This document shows, piece after piece, positions 1 to 13,026 of a DNA stretch of 64,000 nt. The position numbers and the translations under genes were made by a program. Within the stretch, counting starts at the first letter, position 1, and every line of letters begins with the position of its first letter. The notes beneath the pieces are model-generated. The model had not been told where the DNA came from, did no database searches, and was given only the letters and a program-made list of their open reading frames with translations. This stretch comes from Podospora bellae-mahoneyi (Eukaryota; Ascomycota; Sordariomycetes; Sordariales; Podosporaceae), in assembly GCF_035222275.1 (NCBI RefSeq), contig NC_085884.1:3162001-3226000 (forward strand), read 5' to 3'.

Positions 1-812
1 CCAACAACGCCAGGTACAGCACCTTGCATCAAGATCTTGCCGAGGTGCCACACCACATCCCAAAAACATCTCCCATCTGTTGAAGTACTGATCATGCTAA
101 TGAATCACCCTTCCATCCACCTTCATTCTCCAATGTCTTGTTCAAAACCCACTTACCACTCTCTAGGTATGTGATGGAACTACTCAAGAGAATATCTACT
201 CATCTAGACCCAATATCACCCCTAACAAACCAGAATAGCTCCTCACCACTCAAGGCTTCCACACAAATGCATGCACCCAACCGCCACAAGCCAACCAACC
301 ACCGCCCTGACTCTCCCTCCCCATTGCCGCGAATACCCACTGCATAAATCTGCATAACGGCAACAAACCACAAACTATCTTATCATAAGCGCTAGAAAAT
401 GCTGTGCTCTCCTCCCTGCCGTTGAAAAAAGCCCGCATAAGTATCTTCCAGCGAACGAGCCGCTGTATGCTGTGTAGCCAGCCGTGCCTCGGTTAACGAC
501 TCATCTACCACTCTTGAAGCGGTTGGAATGAAGGCAAAATATATTGCTGTCGGTGAGGCTTTGGCCTATGCGGCTGAGGGCGGTTGTATGCAGGGTACAT
601 TCCAGAGTCCAGAGGAGTTAGGCTGCGCGAAGGGAAGTTGCTTTTCATTCAAGGTGTCTTGGCATTGATGCAGAAAAAATTCACCCATATACAGTAGTCT
701 CAAAGGCGCTACTGATAATCTTTACTCATTCTCTTTGACAAGATCATTTCGAGTGCACACCTACCATAGCACCAAAATCCAGACTGCACCACCATCAAAC
801 ATTGGTTGGCCC
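1..812. other. Intergenic, no gene seen
   Basis: No open reading frame here has recognisable protein similarity or plausible splice structure. The sequence is mixed-composition and precedes the tRNA-Lys gene. It may hold the 3' end of a gene lying outside the window, but nothing supports that directly. Confidence 0.5.
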
Positions 813-899
813 GCCCGGCTAGCTCAATCGGTAGAGCGTGAGACTCTTAAGGGGTACTCCGAAATCTCAAGGTTGTGGGTTCGACCCCCACGTCGGGCT
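813..899 (+). tRNA. tRNA-Lys (CTT) with a 14-nt intron
   Basis: A full cloverleaf can be folded. The acceptor stem pairs GCCCGGC with GTCGGGC, leaving T as discriminator, and the D arm contains AGCTCAATCGGTAGAGC. The anticodon stem TGAGA/TCTCA encloses loop CTCTTAA with anticodon CTT, and the T arm carries GGTTCGACCCC. A 14-nt insert starting AGGGG and ending CGAA sits directly after position 37, the canonical place for nuclear tRNA introns. Spliced length is 73 nt, and no CCA is encoded, as expected for a eukaryotic nuclear gene. Confidence 0.97.
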
Positions 900-3800
900 C
901 AATTCCCGTCTTCGACGATTCTTATTTTTTCTTTTCCCGCTTCCTTCCTCTACTGACCCTTTTCTTACCCCTTGAGAGCTGATGGTTGCCCAGGTGAGCA
1001 TCTTCTCCTTGGCCATCATCAACACAGCGTCAGCACTGGAATGCGGGCACTGTCCAATGTCTTGCTTATTAATAGCATCCCGGCAGGCAAGACGATGATG
1101 GCACGTGCGAGCTCAGTTGTACCCCAATATTCTTCTTTTTTTGGTGGTCGGAGACAAGGAAACTGGCTGCCCCGCTTTGAATCAGCACCCGTCGGAATTA
1201 AACGAGGGGCAGAAGAGACGATATCAACAACAGCAGCAGCAAATATGATAGATACTGTATACTGATCGAATGAGAGATATTATCATCACGATAAGTTTTG
1301 TCATATTCTCCCCGCGCATGAGGACGACTTACCCAATAAAGTAACACGGGATCGAGTGCGGCGAACGCAGGAGCAAATATATGGGCCAAGACTGACGCGA
1401 TGGGGGATGGCAATATATATCCCACTCCTCAGTTATCACCACCTTCCCTGAACACTTTGAGAGGGTGTTGCTTTTCGAAGTAAGGAACCATGCTGTGTGC
1501 TCGCTAACCTGCCCTGCACCAAGCATCGAGCGTCGTATGCATGGAACGTTTCCATAGCGTCACTAGTAGCATAACGCAAGGGCGGTTGGTCATGTCCAAT
1601 GCCTTCTCCGTATCGTATTCCCTTCCCTCAAGAGGATCTGAGGGAAAAAGAAAAGGAAGATCTGTGCTTACTGCAACCTTCCGTGCAAGGGAGATCCAAA
1701 AGTCCCGTCATGAGAACACACTCTCACCAGGCTCCGGGCACCGTAAGTGAGACTGAGAAAACGTACGTAACCTCCTCTCCTCTGAGTGGTTGCGTTCCCA
1801 TCAGTCAGGAATCACTCGGATTCGGCCAACGAGCCGAAAGAGAGGAATCGGGCTCAGGTACCGCCATGGCTTGCCGCCACCACCTGCAGCATGGTAGTGC
1901 TTGCATATTTCGAAACCTCCAAGCTGATCCTAAACGAGCGGCTCTAGAACCTCAGGACAACGAATGATACACGTGTATCTACACGACAAGCGGCAGTTGG
2001 AGTGGATTGTCGTCGGAAGCAGGCAGAGGGCTAATTCAGGAACACAGGCACAGCGGCCAAAAAACACCATAGCACTTATTTCGCAATATGCGGCCCGTCT
2101 CTTGACATGGCACGCATGGCATGGTAGATGTCCATTTTTGTCATGGGTCAGGTGTCGTGGCATTCAGGGACTCGGACGGGTACGGAGTCCATGGACCGAA
2201 CAACGAGAAGGGGTTTGTCGGGTTGTTCACTGTTTGGTCGGCGGACCTACTCCATATGCGCCCCACCAATAGCGCCATGTCAACTTTTTGAGAGTGTCGA
2301 GCTGGCATGTGGCGAGTGTGCGATGTGTTATCATGTCCCCGGGTTCGGCCAAGTTGTGAATCCTCCGGAATGGAAACGTCGGGGAATACTTTGGTCTGAC
2401 CACCGCCGAGAACTGATCATATCTTACAGGTTGTTGTTAGCATTCGGTCGGTCGGCATATCGACGTCTGGGATTGTTGACTGGTCATACGTGAGCAGTCG
2501 AATTGCGCACAAAGTATTGTTGCCCCCGAAGAGACCAGGCTCCGCTTCGACCTGCCACGTCGTTAAACTTATATTCGGCATCCCACACAGGCAACGCAAA
2601 GGAGGCTGTCAAAAGCGGTGAGTGAGGGAAGCAGGACATGGAAGCTGGAAATGCAACCCGACGGGCCCGCGTCCTCGTCACCTGGACAGTCATTGTGCCT
2701 CGTTCATGCAGGTGCACCACGAAGCTTGGGTGCTCTCCATCCAGGCCAGGCACCTTCCAGGGCGACCTTTCCTCTGAAGCTTGGAACACAACATCAGTCG
2801 GCTTTCTGGTGTGACACCCTCCATGGGCCTCACTGCATCTGGCCGACCAGCAAATCCTCCGGAGATCGGCAGACCCCTTTTCTTTTTCTTTTTCGATGGC
2901 GGCTTCGAGAACAAATCCAGGAATGTTGAATGATTTTGGTGATGTCTAGATGCTGAAGATTGATATCCTCACTATGCCCAATCCGGGGGACATTTGGGTC
3001 CTGGTCGCTAACCCCTGGCGACGTCTGGCGTCAAGCCCCACTGTTGCATTCGCCCAAGACACGATGACGCAATGAACTGGCGATGGGCGAGGAACCCCGC
3101 CATCCGCCGGCGATGCCAAAAGAGGAGGAGAAGCCACAGAACCTGCGCCGTCACAGATGATCGCTCGCTTGTGCAGGCTGCCCAGGAAGACCCAGGAATG
3201 CTGGGGCTTGGTGTCTTTGGTTCCATCTGCTGATCGGGAGCATTGCGATCGACCGTTGCATGGCTGGCCTGATGGCTCTGATGGGCGGTCAGCGGCAGTC
3301 ACGGCTCAGAAAAAGAGATAACGACGCCGCTGCGCCGATGCCAGAGCCCCGTCAAATCCGGTTCTTTTCCCACGGCACTGGACACAAAGAAAGGGAAAAA
3401 GACAAGAACCCAGCCTCGGGGAACACGGCAGGGAGATGGCCCAAAACGAATCTGGTTGGTGATGGGCTGTGTCTGACTCTGAAGCAGCCTTGTAACACAT
3501 CGGAGGGAACACATGGTCGGAGAGAAACCGAAGAGGTGGAACGCCACCAGGGTACTGCCGGATTACCTAGTAGGACGTGACTCTTCAGCACATGAAGCTG
3601 GTGGTGAGAACTCAAAGAGGGGCAGCTTCCAACTCCACTTACTGCTTGGACTGAGCTCCTCTTCTCCAGGCACCCGAACAGGTACAGCTGCATCTCTTGG
3701 TTAGTGCAGGAGCAGCCAGGTACCCGACGAAGGCGGCAACTGCGTGAAATCAGGACAATAGGACGGGAAAGAGAACCTGGAAGGGTACCTACAACTGAGT

Positions 3801-4193
3801 ACCTTGCTATTAGCTGTCAGTGAGTCAGACGAGCCGATGAATTGTTTAATGATTACGGCACCTTCACGTTGATGTCCAGATGACCGTATTTAAACTTTGT
3901 GCTTTCTTGCTTGCAGCAGCGATGTCCCTGTCTTGAAATGCCCTGCCCCTCCTTTTTTTTGGCCTGATCTCTTACCCGAGCAAGAGCAGGAGATACCTGA
4001 CCCCAACCGGAGCCGACCGCCTGTTGTAATAAATGCAGTGTATGTAGAAGAAGAGAAAACAAATCAGAGAGCAGGACAACACCTCTTGGTGGCTGGGCTG
4101 CGCGCGCATTATACGAAGATAGAGTTGCAATATTAGAGGGGCAAACGGGAAGTTATATTGAGAAGGCAGGCAAGCGTGGCAGCACCTACCTGC

Positions 4194-4226
4194 ACACCTG
4201 CACCGCACCTGCACCGCACCTGCACC
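4194..4226. repeat. Three-copy 11-bp tandem repeat
   Basis: Units of roughly GCACCTGCACC repeat three times; the first starts A instead of G. Copies are at 4194-4204, 4205-4215 and 4216-4226. No coding role is seen. Confidence 0.85.
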
Positions 4227-4297
4227 AAAACAAAAGTTGATCAGACGAAAGGAAGGTCCAACCTCCTCCCGGTCCCATTGCCTCTGTCCCTCCCGTG

Positions 4298-4333
4298 GTG
4301 CCCCTCGTGCCCCTCGTGCCCCTCGTGCCCCTC
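4298..4333. repeat. Four-copy 9-bp tandem repeat (GTGCCCCTC)
   Basis: Four perfect copies of GTGCCCCTC run head to tail. They lie 65 bp after the 11-bp array, within the long upstream region of the zinc-finger gene. Perfect identity suggests recent slippage expansion. Confidence 0.95.
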
Positions 4334-6180
4334 CAAATAGCCACTGGCTGTCCCAATAATCTGGACGCCGGCCCTGGTATTAAACTGTCTAGCGCCGAGA
4401 GCTAAGCTCTTTCAGGGTTGAGATCGGGAAAGTTGAGGGGTCGGGTTTTTTATCATATTTTTTGGAGCTTCTTGTAGGTAGGCAGTGTTCAAGATCGCAC
4501 CGAAACAAGAGAAAGTGCGCCCCTCCCGCAACCGTTCTCTGCCCGGACTTGGCTGCGTTGGGTGTGGCCAGAAAGATCCATGCTCAAGCCCGTCTCATCC
4601 CATGTCTTTGGTTCCTTTGTCTGCTTCGACCTGACAATCATCACTCTCGCCATCGTCATCAACCAGGAATCTTATCGAGGCATCCACGCATCAGACACAC
4701 ACACGGAGGCGGTCCCTGTCCCGGCATTAACCTTCACATCTTCAACTCCCCAAAGTCTCCAAACATCCTGCTTTCAAGGCTGCAGGCTGCCGGGAGCTGT
4801 CCTATCACAGGAAGCTGCAGCAACCCAGTCCAAGCAGTCCCCAAGTCTGTGTGACAGCACCAAAGAAAGCGTATGCCAAGCCCAGGTCCGGCGCAACTGT
4901 GCGGTAATCCTCACCACCTATCGACCATTTGGGTGTCTGACGGGTTGCTGTTCTCCTGCCTTTTCTTTTCTTTTCTTCTGTTTGCCCACCTCACCACCAT
5001 CTACGGATAGTAGCGAAACGTTGTTCGATTTCTCGTCTTGCATTTCCACCAACCGCGTCACGACATACATCGCTCCCCTACGATCCACGCTGCATTTTGT
5101 CCGATAGGGAAAACATTGCATGGGCTGCACTCAGCCAGGCCCGCGGTAAGAAAGCATCTACTCACGGTGGTTGGCCCATCACTACAGTAGTTCGTCAGCA
5201 AGGGCGGCGGACGAGCCACCCAACGAGCCAACTGGAAGCTTGAGTCCCGACCGAGATCTGGACCACGGCAAGCTGCTGAGCTGCTGCAACTGGAACTGGA
5301 AACTTACAGGTGGTTGGCCAAGCATTCGAGGTCACTAACTCAACTCATTCTTCGCCCACTCTCCCTCCCACTGCAGATATCCCGGTGTCTGCTGTCGCTG
5401 GCTGTCTGGAGGTTGTATTGTTGATCTGCCAGCCCCCTTTTGGACAAGCCTGCGTTGGACGGCCCACCCGGACGACAGGTCTTCGCCACACTTCCGCACC
5501 CCCCTGCCATCTGCTGTCCAGCAGCGTCTCATATCGCAGGCACATTTTTTGCTGACGCTTTTTCACCTTCGCTGTCTGGGACCTGCTTCTGCCTTTTCTG
5601 ACAGAGCACTTGGCGCATTCATCTTTTCCACTCACCAAGGGAATTTGTTTGCGGTGATCGACCTGCTTCCTGTTCAGCCTGTGCCTGTGCCGCCCTCAGG
5701 AACCCCACCACGAATCCCGGAAGACCCAGGGAGACGACAGGGAAGCCAGGGGAAACGACAAGCTCTGGGTTGCTTCCCGTCGCCATCTTTTTTTTCTTCC
5801 CACAGAAACCCAACCTTGCGACCGAAGAGAAAAAAAAAGCCGCTATCCGGGGCCCCTTGGTGCAACCATCATCACAAGACAACACGCTTTCTGGCTAACG
5901 AGCACGAGCACCAGCAAGCTTTCGAATGATCAGCCTCCGCCGGCCCCTTTTCTCCCTATCCTCCTGCCCCTCTCCCTCTCCGACCACTCTCTTTTGTCCC
6001 TAGCTCAATCAGTCCCAAACGCCGCCGCCGGCTCCCCGCACTTACCCCTGCCGCGGACTCGGTCGTCTCAGCCTCACCGGGCAAGCTCACGCATATCTAC
6101 CCTGAACCCCTCGCCTGTGCTCCCGCATCTGGTTGCACTCTTGCATCACCCTCCCTCACCCACCACAGGCACCTCCCACC

Positions 6181-8371
6181 ATGGCTGCAGCGTTTCGCCC
6201 AGTCAACACACCGCTCCTGGCAGCGGACTCCATCAAACACGAAATACCCCCTTCTTCCACAACTTTGACGGCGACAACGACGACAACAACAACGATGACG
6301 ACACCGAGACCAAGCACAGCGCCTTCGCAGGCTTCACGGCCTGTTGACGAAGCCACGACACCAACACGAGCAAACTTTGGAACAGGCGCATTGGCATCTC
6401 AGAAACCACTTCCGACATCACCATTTCCCGAGTCGGTACAAGTCCCCGAACCCACGACGGAATCCACACCCAAGCGAGAAAATTCGCAGCACTCGAGGAA
6501 GTCTAGGGACTCGGACGACATGGACATGGATGACTCAGATGGAGAACACGGTGAGGAAGTTGGATCAGACGACGACAGCGAGAACGCCGACGGAACAAAG
6601 TCGAAGAAGAAAAAGTCGCAGCGATTCTATTGCACGGATTATCCACCATGCAATCTGAGCTTTACCAGGAGCGAGCATTTAGCCCGCCATATCAGGTACG
6701 TACTACCAACCATATTTCCGTTGAATAATAAGGAGGAGGTATTGACGAGGAGATCACCGCAGAAAACACACTGGAGAACGCCCCTTCCAATGCCACTGCT
6801 CCAGACGATTCTCTCGACTCGATAACTTGAGACAACATGCACAAACAGTGCATGTGAACGAAGATATTCCGATTGACTCGCTAGCAGCGACAGGAACACG
6901 ATTTCAGAGACAGATTAGGACCGACAGGGTGCGGCCAACGACTGGCAGGGCGAGAGCGGCGACAGCTGGCAGTGTTGGACCTGGGGGTCGAGGACACTCG
7001 AAGTCTCTGTCAACATCTAGCATCACAAGCATGGCTTCGATAGCCTCGGCCTATGGTGCTGGTGAGGCACGCCGACGTCCGCCTCCTCTGGTCATGGCCG
7101 ACCCCCGATCCCGACTTTCTCTCGAGTCATATCGCGGACCGGATGGTCAATACTATAGGGCCGCCTCACCGGACATGAGCACTCCCACATCAGCCACGTT
7201 TTCGACAGGCCAAAATAGCCCTCGATGGGGTCCGGTGGCCTCTCCTGGTTCATCACACTCACGCTCGCATAGCATGTATGCTGCCGCAGGGTCCCGCACC
7301 CCAGGCCGCCGACTAAGCGTTCCGTCTGGAGGCAACCCGTTCCAATCGCCTCATGCCCCCAGTCTCCGCGGCCCGCTGTTTGGCCCTTCGCTCAACGCGT
7401 CCAACAGCGGTGCCTTTTCTCCTGGCCAAAATGGTCTTCTCTCATCGCCCACAACGTCCACTTCAAACTGGTCAAGGCGGGATTCAGTGTCGACGGCCGA
7501 TGAGGCCTGGCGACGACGAACGTGGCACCCCGATACCGCGGGCTTCAACGGGGCAAGCAGACTGAGCCAGGTCATCACTCCATCTCAGTTCCCGCCCGAC
7601 AGCATTAAGCTTCCACCCGCCAATACCGGAAACCAACCACCTCAAACACTGCGGCTGCCCGGTATCGAGTCTTTCGATCCTATCCCGCGGAGACCGCCCA
7701 CACCTCCCCGCCGCAACCCGTCCCCGATGATGATCGACTCGGAGGCATCACGGCCCCCGGCTTTGTTGCCGGCCGGTGACCTCGGTTCGGATGACCGAAG
7801 GCCTAGCTCGCAGTGGGATATGGGCTTGCATCGGGGCATAACAAGACTTGACATCAACACGCCACCTCGGGATAGCGCGGGAGCATGGGCCAACGAGGCC
7901 ACTCAAGCCCTGATGGCTCGCGCTGAGCAAGCCCATGCCGCACCCATGCAACCTACCGTCCGGTTCGAACAAGATCTGAGGCCTCCTCATGGCCCGCCAC
8001 CCATCAATGTGGCCCCTCCTGTCGGCTCTAGGCATCACTACACAATGTCGGCTCCATCCATCACCACACCTCGTGAGTCCCGAAGACATGGATGGTATCA
8101 CGGTCCAGTGCCTACCCACCCTGTTGAGGAGACCATCCATGAAGGCCGCCCACATGTTGATCGGATTGTTCACCCAAACGTTCGTGGTTTCCAGGGATTC
8201 CCTGCCAGGGAACAACAGCTTGGCATCCACCAACAACAACCATCAGGTCCTAGCATGGAGCGGATCCTGGAGCGGCCAATGTCACGGGGCGACAACCCCG
8301 AGTCTCTGCGGCGGTTGCAGGCTCTTGTGGCCGTCGCCACAAGCGAAGGCTCGACGGCAACGGCATACTGA
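6181..8371 (+). CDS. C2H2 zinc-finger transcription factor (two fingers), one intron
   Basis: Two exons, 6181-6695 and 6763-8371, encode 707 residues. The 67-bp intron begins GTACGT, ends CAG and splits an Arg codon between the two fingers. Finger 1 uses C151, C157, H166 and H170. Finger 2 uses C182, C184, H197 and H202, and is unusual in having a single residue between its cysteines (CHC). The link RKHTGERPF is the classic C2H2 linker. An acidic Asp/Glu/Ser stretch and a Lys cluster precede the fingers, and a long Pro/Ser-rich disordered tail follows. The start is the first in-frame ATG and has a CACCATGG context. It is expected to be a nuclear DNA-binding regulator resembling fungal Usv1/Rgm1-type two-finger proteins. 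Target genes cannot be inferred. Confidence 0.93.
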
Positions 8372-10609
8372 AGCCCCCAGCTTGATGGGGAGATGATCTA
8401 CGAATCACGAATTGGAATTACTGCATGGCGTCTGGACCTCGGAAACACACGACTTGGATTAGCGCGGAGGCCGTTTTGCTTTTGATACCCGTTCTCTCAC
8501 CCGCCTACACTCGCTGCATCCAACGGTTTGGGCTATACAGATATGATCACTCATTTTCTTTTGGCATTTGATACCACGCTCGCTGCATACATATACATCT
8601 GGATACTGGGATTGGCGGTCTTTTTCTTTTTGGATGTCAGCAGGCACTACACAGGATACTACGGGTCGGTCATCTTTTGTTGCAATTTAGAGGATTCATT
8701 TCTGTTTTCTTATTTCCTTTTTGGGTCTGGGTTTTATGCCACGTTATGACAATTTTCTTGTTGTTTTCCTTTTTCCTTTTTGTGTTACGACGAAATGACA
8801 ACCAACGGTTCCAGGCCATGGCACTCTAGTATAGGGATACCCATCTTCTCTACTGTCGGATACGGGGCGGCATGCGGTACATGGTCGGGTTGGGAACTTT
8901 TGGGCACCTCTTCAATGGATGCTATTCTTTTACGCAGTTTCTTGCAGGTGATGGCACGGTGAGATGTGACGACGATGCCGGCTACGACGATATGAGACTA
9001 CGACACTACGTTATGGATAAGGATGCAGTGCTGCTTTTGCGACGCAACGATGACACGACAACAAAGATTTAGCGCTGCATTTTCTCCTTGCTGTTTCGAT
9101 TGTCGAATATTGGTTGGTCTCTACTGTCGCATTCTGGTCGATGTCGTCAGGGGGGTGTTGGGTTGCTTGGTCGGTCAGTCAGGCACCGTCCTTGCTGCAA
9201 AGATGCCCGTTATATGGGGATGGTAGCTTGGTCAGGAGTTGGCGGGGAACTTTTGGGAAAAGATGATCAGGGGAGGTGGATGAAGACTGAGAAACATGAT
9301 CGCTATATTCTCCCATGTTGTATCGAGGTTCCTCTTTTGGTGGTCACTGATGGACCTGATACCCTGGAAGGAAGGGTTCGCTTCCTTTTTTTTGTTGCGG
9401 GTCCTTGAACAACATCTTTGGGAGTTTAGCTTGCTTCGGCTCTCTCAATGGGCTGGCGGTTTTGCGCGCCTTGGTTTTTTTTTTTTGGGAAGGGTGGTAG
9501 CTTTTGCTGTTTTTGTTTTGATCTGCTTTTGCTTAGTGGGTGGGTTCGTGTTGCAGTCAGGCACACTGCAGGTTTCGGCTGGTGCATGACAGCAGACAGG
9601 CAGTGTTGTGCATTTGTTGGAGATCAGAGAGTGTGGATCTGGATGTGACGTTGGATTTTGTAATGGCATGATGGGATGGATAGGAGGGACTGGGAGCGGG
9701 AGTAGTATAACTAGATAGAAATATGTTTATTGGGTTGATCACCTCAATTTTGTGTTTTTCCACTGCGAGACTGCCCAAGCTGATTATGCTGGAATGCAAG
9801 GTACACTGGGCGCTGTGGTTATTTGATGTGTCAGGAACGCACCTGATGATGCATGGAAAGTCGTACTCAGGGTGAACTTGAGGTGTTGGGTATGGAGATC
9901 AGTTGCCGATGCGGCTATCTGTTGAGTCTCAGTTTGAGGTTGAGGTTGCGGAAAGGATCTGTAGTATTGTGTCAGTTGGGAATGGCGAATAGCTGGTTGG
10001 GTAAATAACACCATTCTTAATCTACCTGAGTGAGACGGATTTATCGTCATGAGGTTGTCTTGAGGGTCAAGGTCGGTTTGGGACTTGATCCATTTGCGAG
10101 TGAGTACCTTGGCTGATGTGCCTAGTATCATACCTGCTCTGTTGATGGTTGGTAATTTGCTTGCTACAAAGCTTTGATTACCTAGGTAGGCATTTAGGGT
10201 GATATGATCATAGGATGTGAGTAGGGGGAGGGGGAAAGGGGGGCAGGGCACTACATGGCTTTTGATTTGCGCTGGGAATTGTGGTGATGCTAGTGTTGAG
10301 TATCTGGTTCATGAACTCGGGGAGGAAGTCAATGGTAGCTTGGGGGAAGGGTGATTGTGGCCTTTTATTTTTTTCCTTCGCTTTCTTTTTTCGTTGTTTG
10401 TTCCTTTTCTTTCGTCTTTTTACTTCTTTGTTTCTTTCCCTTTTATTTTTTATTTTTTTACCCGTTCAGTGTCCCCCGGGAGTACCCACTTTTCTGAACC
10501 ATGCAAGCAGGCCACCCTCAAGTAGAAGTAGTCCACTTGCGTGATCCGAATAAGGTGGGGAGGGAGTCCTTGGGCACGGGTATTTCTTTTCTTTTTTTTT
10601 CTTTTTTTT

Positions 10610-10661
<52 letters not shown>

Positions 10662-11130
10662 CTTTTTTTTGGAGATGTAGGAGGATGAGGAGGTGATGAG
10701 GTGGTGGTTGGAGTGACTATAGGAGGTGGTCGCAACCTACTGCGGCAAGGTAGAGAGGGGGAAGGTTAATCGGGCTATGCGTTGAGTGTTGATGTTCAGG
10801 CTGGTGCTTTGTGTTAGGTGGGTCTGGTAGTAATTATGCATTTGAAGCCTGCATTCACTTTTCAAAGACAAGGGGGCTTTGCTCCTTCCTGTTGGAAAAG
10901 AGTTTGAACCGAGAACTGCCCGAGCGTTGAGCAGCCTGCTGTCTTTCTATGACACCACGCACAGCGCTCCTGTGGTGTGTCAGCCACATAGGTAGGTTCT
11001 TGAGCAGCTCAGCCCGGCCGTGATCAACTTCCCAATGGGTCTCTGATTGGCCAGCACAATGATTTTGCTGTGCAGCGTGTGCCTTGTTTGGACCGTTGGC
11101 GGCGTCCCATCTTGGTAGATCACGTCGATT
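8372..11130. other. 3' flank and intergenic DNA, T-rich
   Basis: The first part is probably the 3' untranslated region of the zinc-finger gene: T-rich and without coding capacity. Frames at 9.0-10.25 kb show no domain or splice logic. Pyrimidine-rich runs culminate in the 50-nt T tract listed separately. Confidence 0.5.
10583..10670. repeat. Homopolymer T tract with C-interrupted start
   Basis: C followed by nine T repeats three times, then about 50 uninterrupted T (10612-10661), one C and eight T. On the minus strand this is a poly(A) run. No retroelement body is visible on either side, so it is best called low-complexity DNA. Its true length may be uncertain because of homopolymer sequencing error. 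Confidence 0.9.
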
Positions 11131-11139
11131 TAAGTGGTA

Positions 11140-12781
11140 TTACCTAGGGTTATGTCGAATGCGTCCCTACGTTTCCGACTTTATTGCCCCGGGTACTCTC
11201 CATACCTACTGCGGCCGCCTATTATTCAATCCAGAGGTCTGAAAGCCGAGAACGAAGTCGGTATTTGCAGCTATATTGTGATTTCGGGCATTTCTTGTCC
11301 TGTCAACGAAGCCGCTTGGTCTGCCAGCTGCGCGAGTATCCGTTGTTGGCCTCGAGCCAGGCGGAACAAAACCAGGAATTACATCTCTATGAGGCCCTTT
11401 CATATACCTGGGGTGATTGGTCAAACCAGGGAAGCATAACTGTGGATTCTCATCGGCTATCCGTCACCGATAATCTGTATGAGGCTTTGCTGGCTCTACG
11501 AGAACAGCATCTTCCGAGAGCTTTATGGGTGGATGCGATTTGCATAAATCAGAGAGATGATTTGAAGAAGCAGGAGCAGATTCAGCCAAGCTCTCCATTC
11601 GAAACTGCTCGCTTCAACGTTTGATGTTCCACGAGAGCTACAAAGCCAGCTCCGTCCGGTGACGTACTCAATGGGACGGGCGATATATCGTCCGAGGAAG
11701 ACAGCCGGCATTGCTTCGCACGGCAAGAGCGAGCTGGGTGACCTGATCGACATGTATCACACCCGACAGGCTACCCTAGTGCATGACAAGGTGTTCGCCT
11801 TGTTGGGCATGAGTACCACCGACCCACTACACAAGACATTCCTAGACTATTGGGCTGGTTGGGATGTTGTTTTCAAGCAGGTGGAAAAGTCTCTATTCGG
11901 TGCATTAGTGTCAGTTGATACCTGGTCCCACTCACAGGTGGCTGAGATACAAGGAAATGGTCAGGTACTGGGCAAAGTCATTCGAGTAGAATTCGATGAT
12001 GCCAACGGGCGGCAGAAGCTATCCATCGAGTGGAAGGTTTCACAAGCCCAACGATTCTACATCGTCCGCAGGCTGGACGCTTCCACTTTCTGCCAAATCA
12101 GTCCGGAGGGTTGACATTGTCTGTATTATGAACGGAGCGTCGAAACCTACCATTGTCAGGCTTTGCTCAAGCCTCTTCTCTATCATTGTGAGCAGAGTCT
12201 CGTGCTGCAGGCCAGAGTACATCAGGAACTTTCCATACCGCTTCTCATTGATATGGGACTGGGAATGCAGAGAGGAGCGACAGCCACAGAGGGGACCGAG
12301 TCACCAAAGTACAGCTGTCATTCTAGAAGCGGTTGGGGACTACAACGATGCGGCACTGGTTCTCCTGGATTGTGTAAGGAACTGCAAGTCCCTCGGGAGC
12401 AAAGCGCAGAGATTAGAGACCATCAATCAGCTCGTCCTCCTGTACAGCAAGGCCAACTAGATGGAAAAGAGATTCAATCGTCTCGGGAAAGAACTACAAG
12501 GTCGACATCAGTACGACAGGGATGATTTGCAGATCTTGGCCCTCGCAGCAGCCTCCCAAGATGGGGAGGCCATGCGGCTTCCTATGCGTCACGCGGGCGG
12601 AATCGATCTGATAGAAGCTGTGCATCTCGCAGCCGTCCACAACAATATGCACGGCCGTAAGGTCTTGAAGATTCTCTTCAATCAATCACGATACCCCTCA
12701 AGTCCGGTCAGTGGCAAAGCAATCACCGAGGCTGTGTTGATAGCAGCCGCTCAAAATATACCAGAAGGTGCTTTAATATAG
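11140..12781 (+). pseudogene. HET-domain gene relic with C-terminal repeat remnant
   Basis: The HET (heterokaryon incompatibility, PF06985) hallmarks appear in order: YEALSYTWGD, then VTDNLYEALLALR, then ALWVDAICINQ, at about 11.4-11.55 kb. The middle of the domain is missing, and sequence resumes with the downstream part common in HET proteins (LGDLIDMYHTRQATLVHDKV and FALLGMS, 11.73-11.81 kb). Next come VCIMNGASKPTIVR and FSLIWDWE in another frame. Near 12.5-12.78 kb, phrases such as ITEAVLIAAAQN resemble the repeated ITEEVVKAAAGN units that end many fungal HET/STAND-type proteins. The pieces lie in three frames, so the gene is dead. Intact relatives act in allorecognition cell death. Confidence 0.85.
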
Positions 12782-13026
12782 CTTTTTGCCTTAGCCGGCT
12801 TGTGTGCTAATAATGAGCTGAAGCTCGGCAGCCCAAGTTCAGGATAATAGGAAGTTCTGTCAAACGATCGTCTTGACAGAAAAGCTACACTGTTTTTGAT
12901 CCTCAAGAAGAAACAAGGATACCGATTATTTGACTTTGAATTAAACCAATTCTATACACCTTAATCCAAAACGCTTTCTCTTGTCCACCCCAAAAAGACT
13001 ACGCTGCGGCTTCCTATTCCAAAACG

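Larger units (their letters stand above)
900..6180. other. Long gene-free stretch, including the leader of the zinc-finger gene
   Basis: No coding region could be supported across these 5.3 kb; the reading frames present are short, lack domains and show no shared splicing pattern. The last 1-2 kb are rich in C and CT tracts, typical of long fungal 5' leaders and promoters of regulatory genes, and run straight into the ATG at 6181. Two small tandem arrays, near 4.2 and 4.3 kb, are listed separately. Confidence 0.5.

Noticed and set aside
4562-5107. A 181-codon open frame upstream of the zinc-finger gene
   Set aside because: No domain, overlaps other frames, and lies in leader/promoter-like CT-rich DNA.
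9784-10251. A 155-codon minus-strand frame
   Set aside because: Low-information composition, no splice logic, no recognisable similarity.
10583-10670. Poly(A) tail of a retroposed element, read on the minus strand
   Set aside because: No element body, target duplication or open frame adjoins the T tract.
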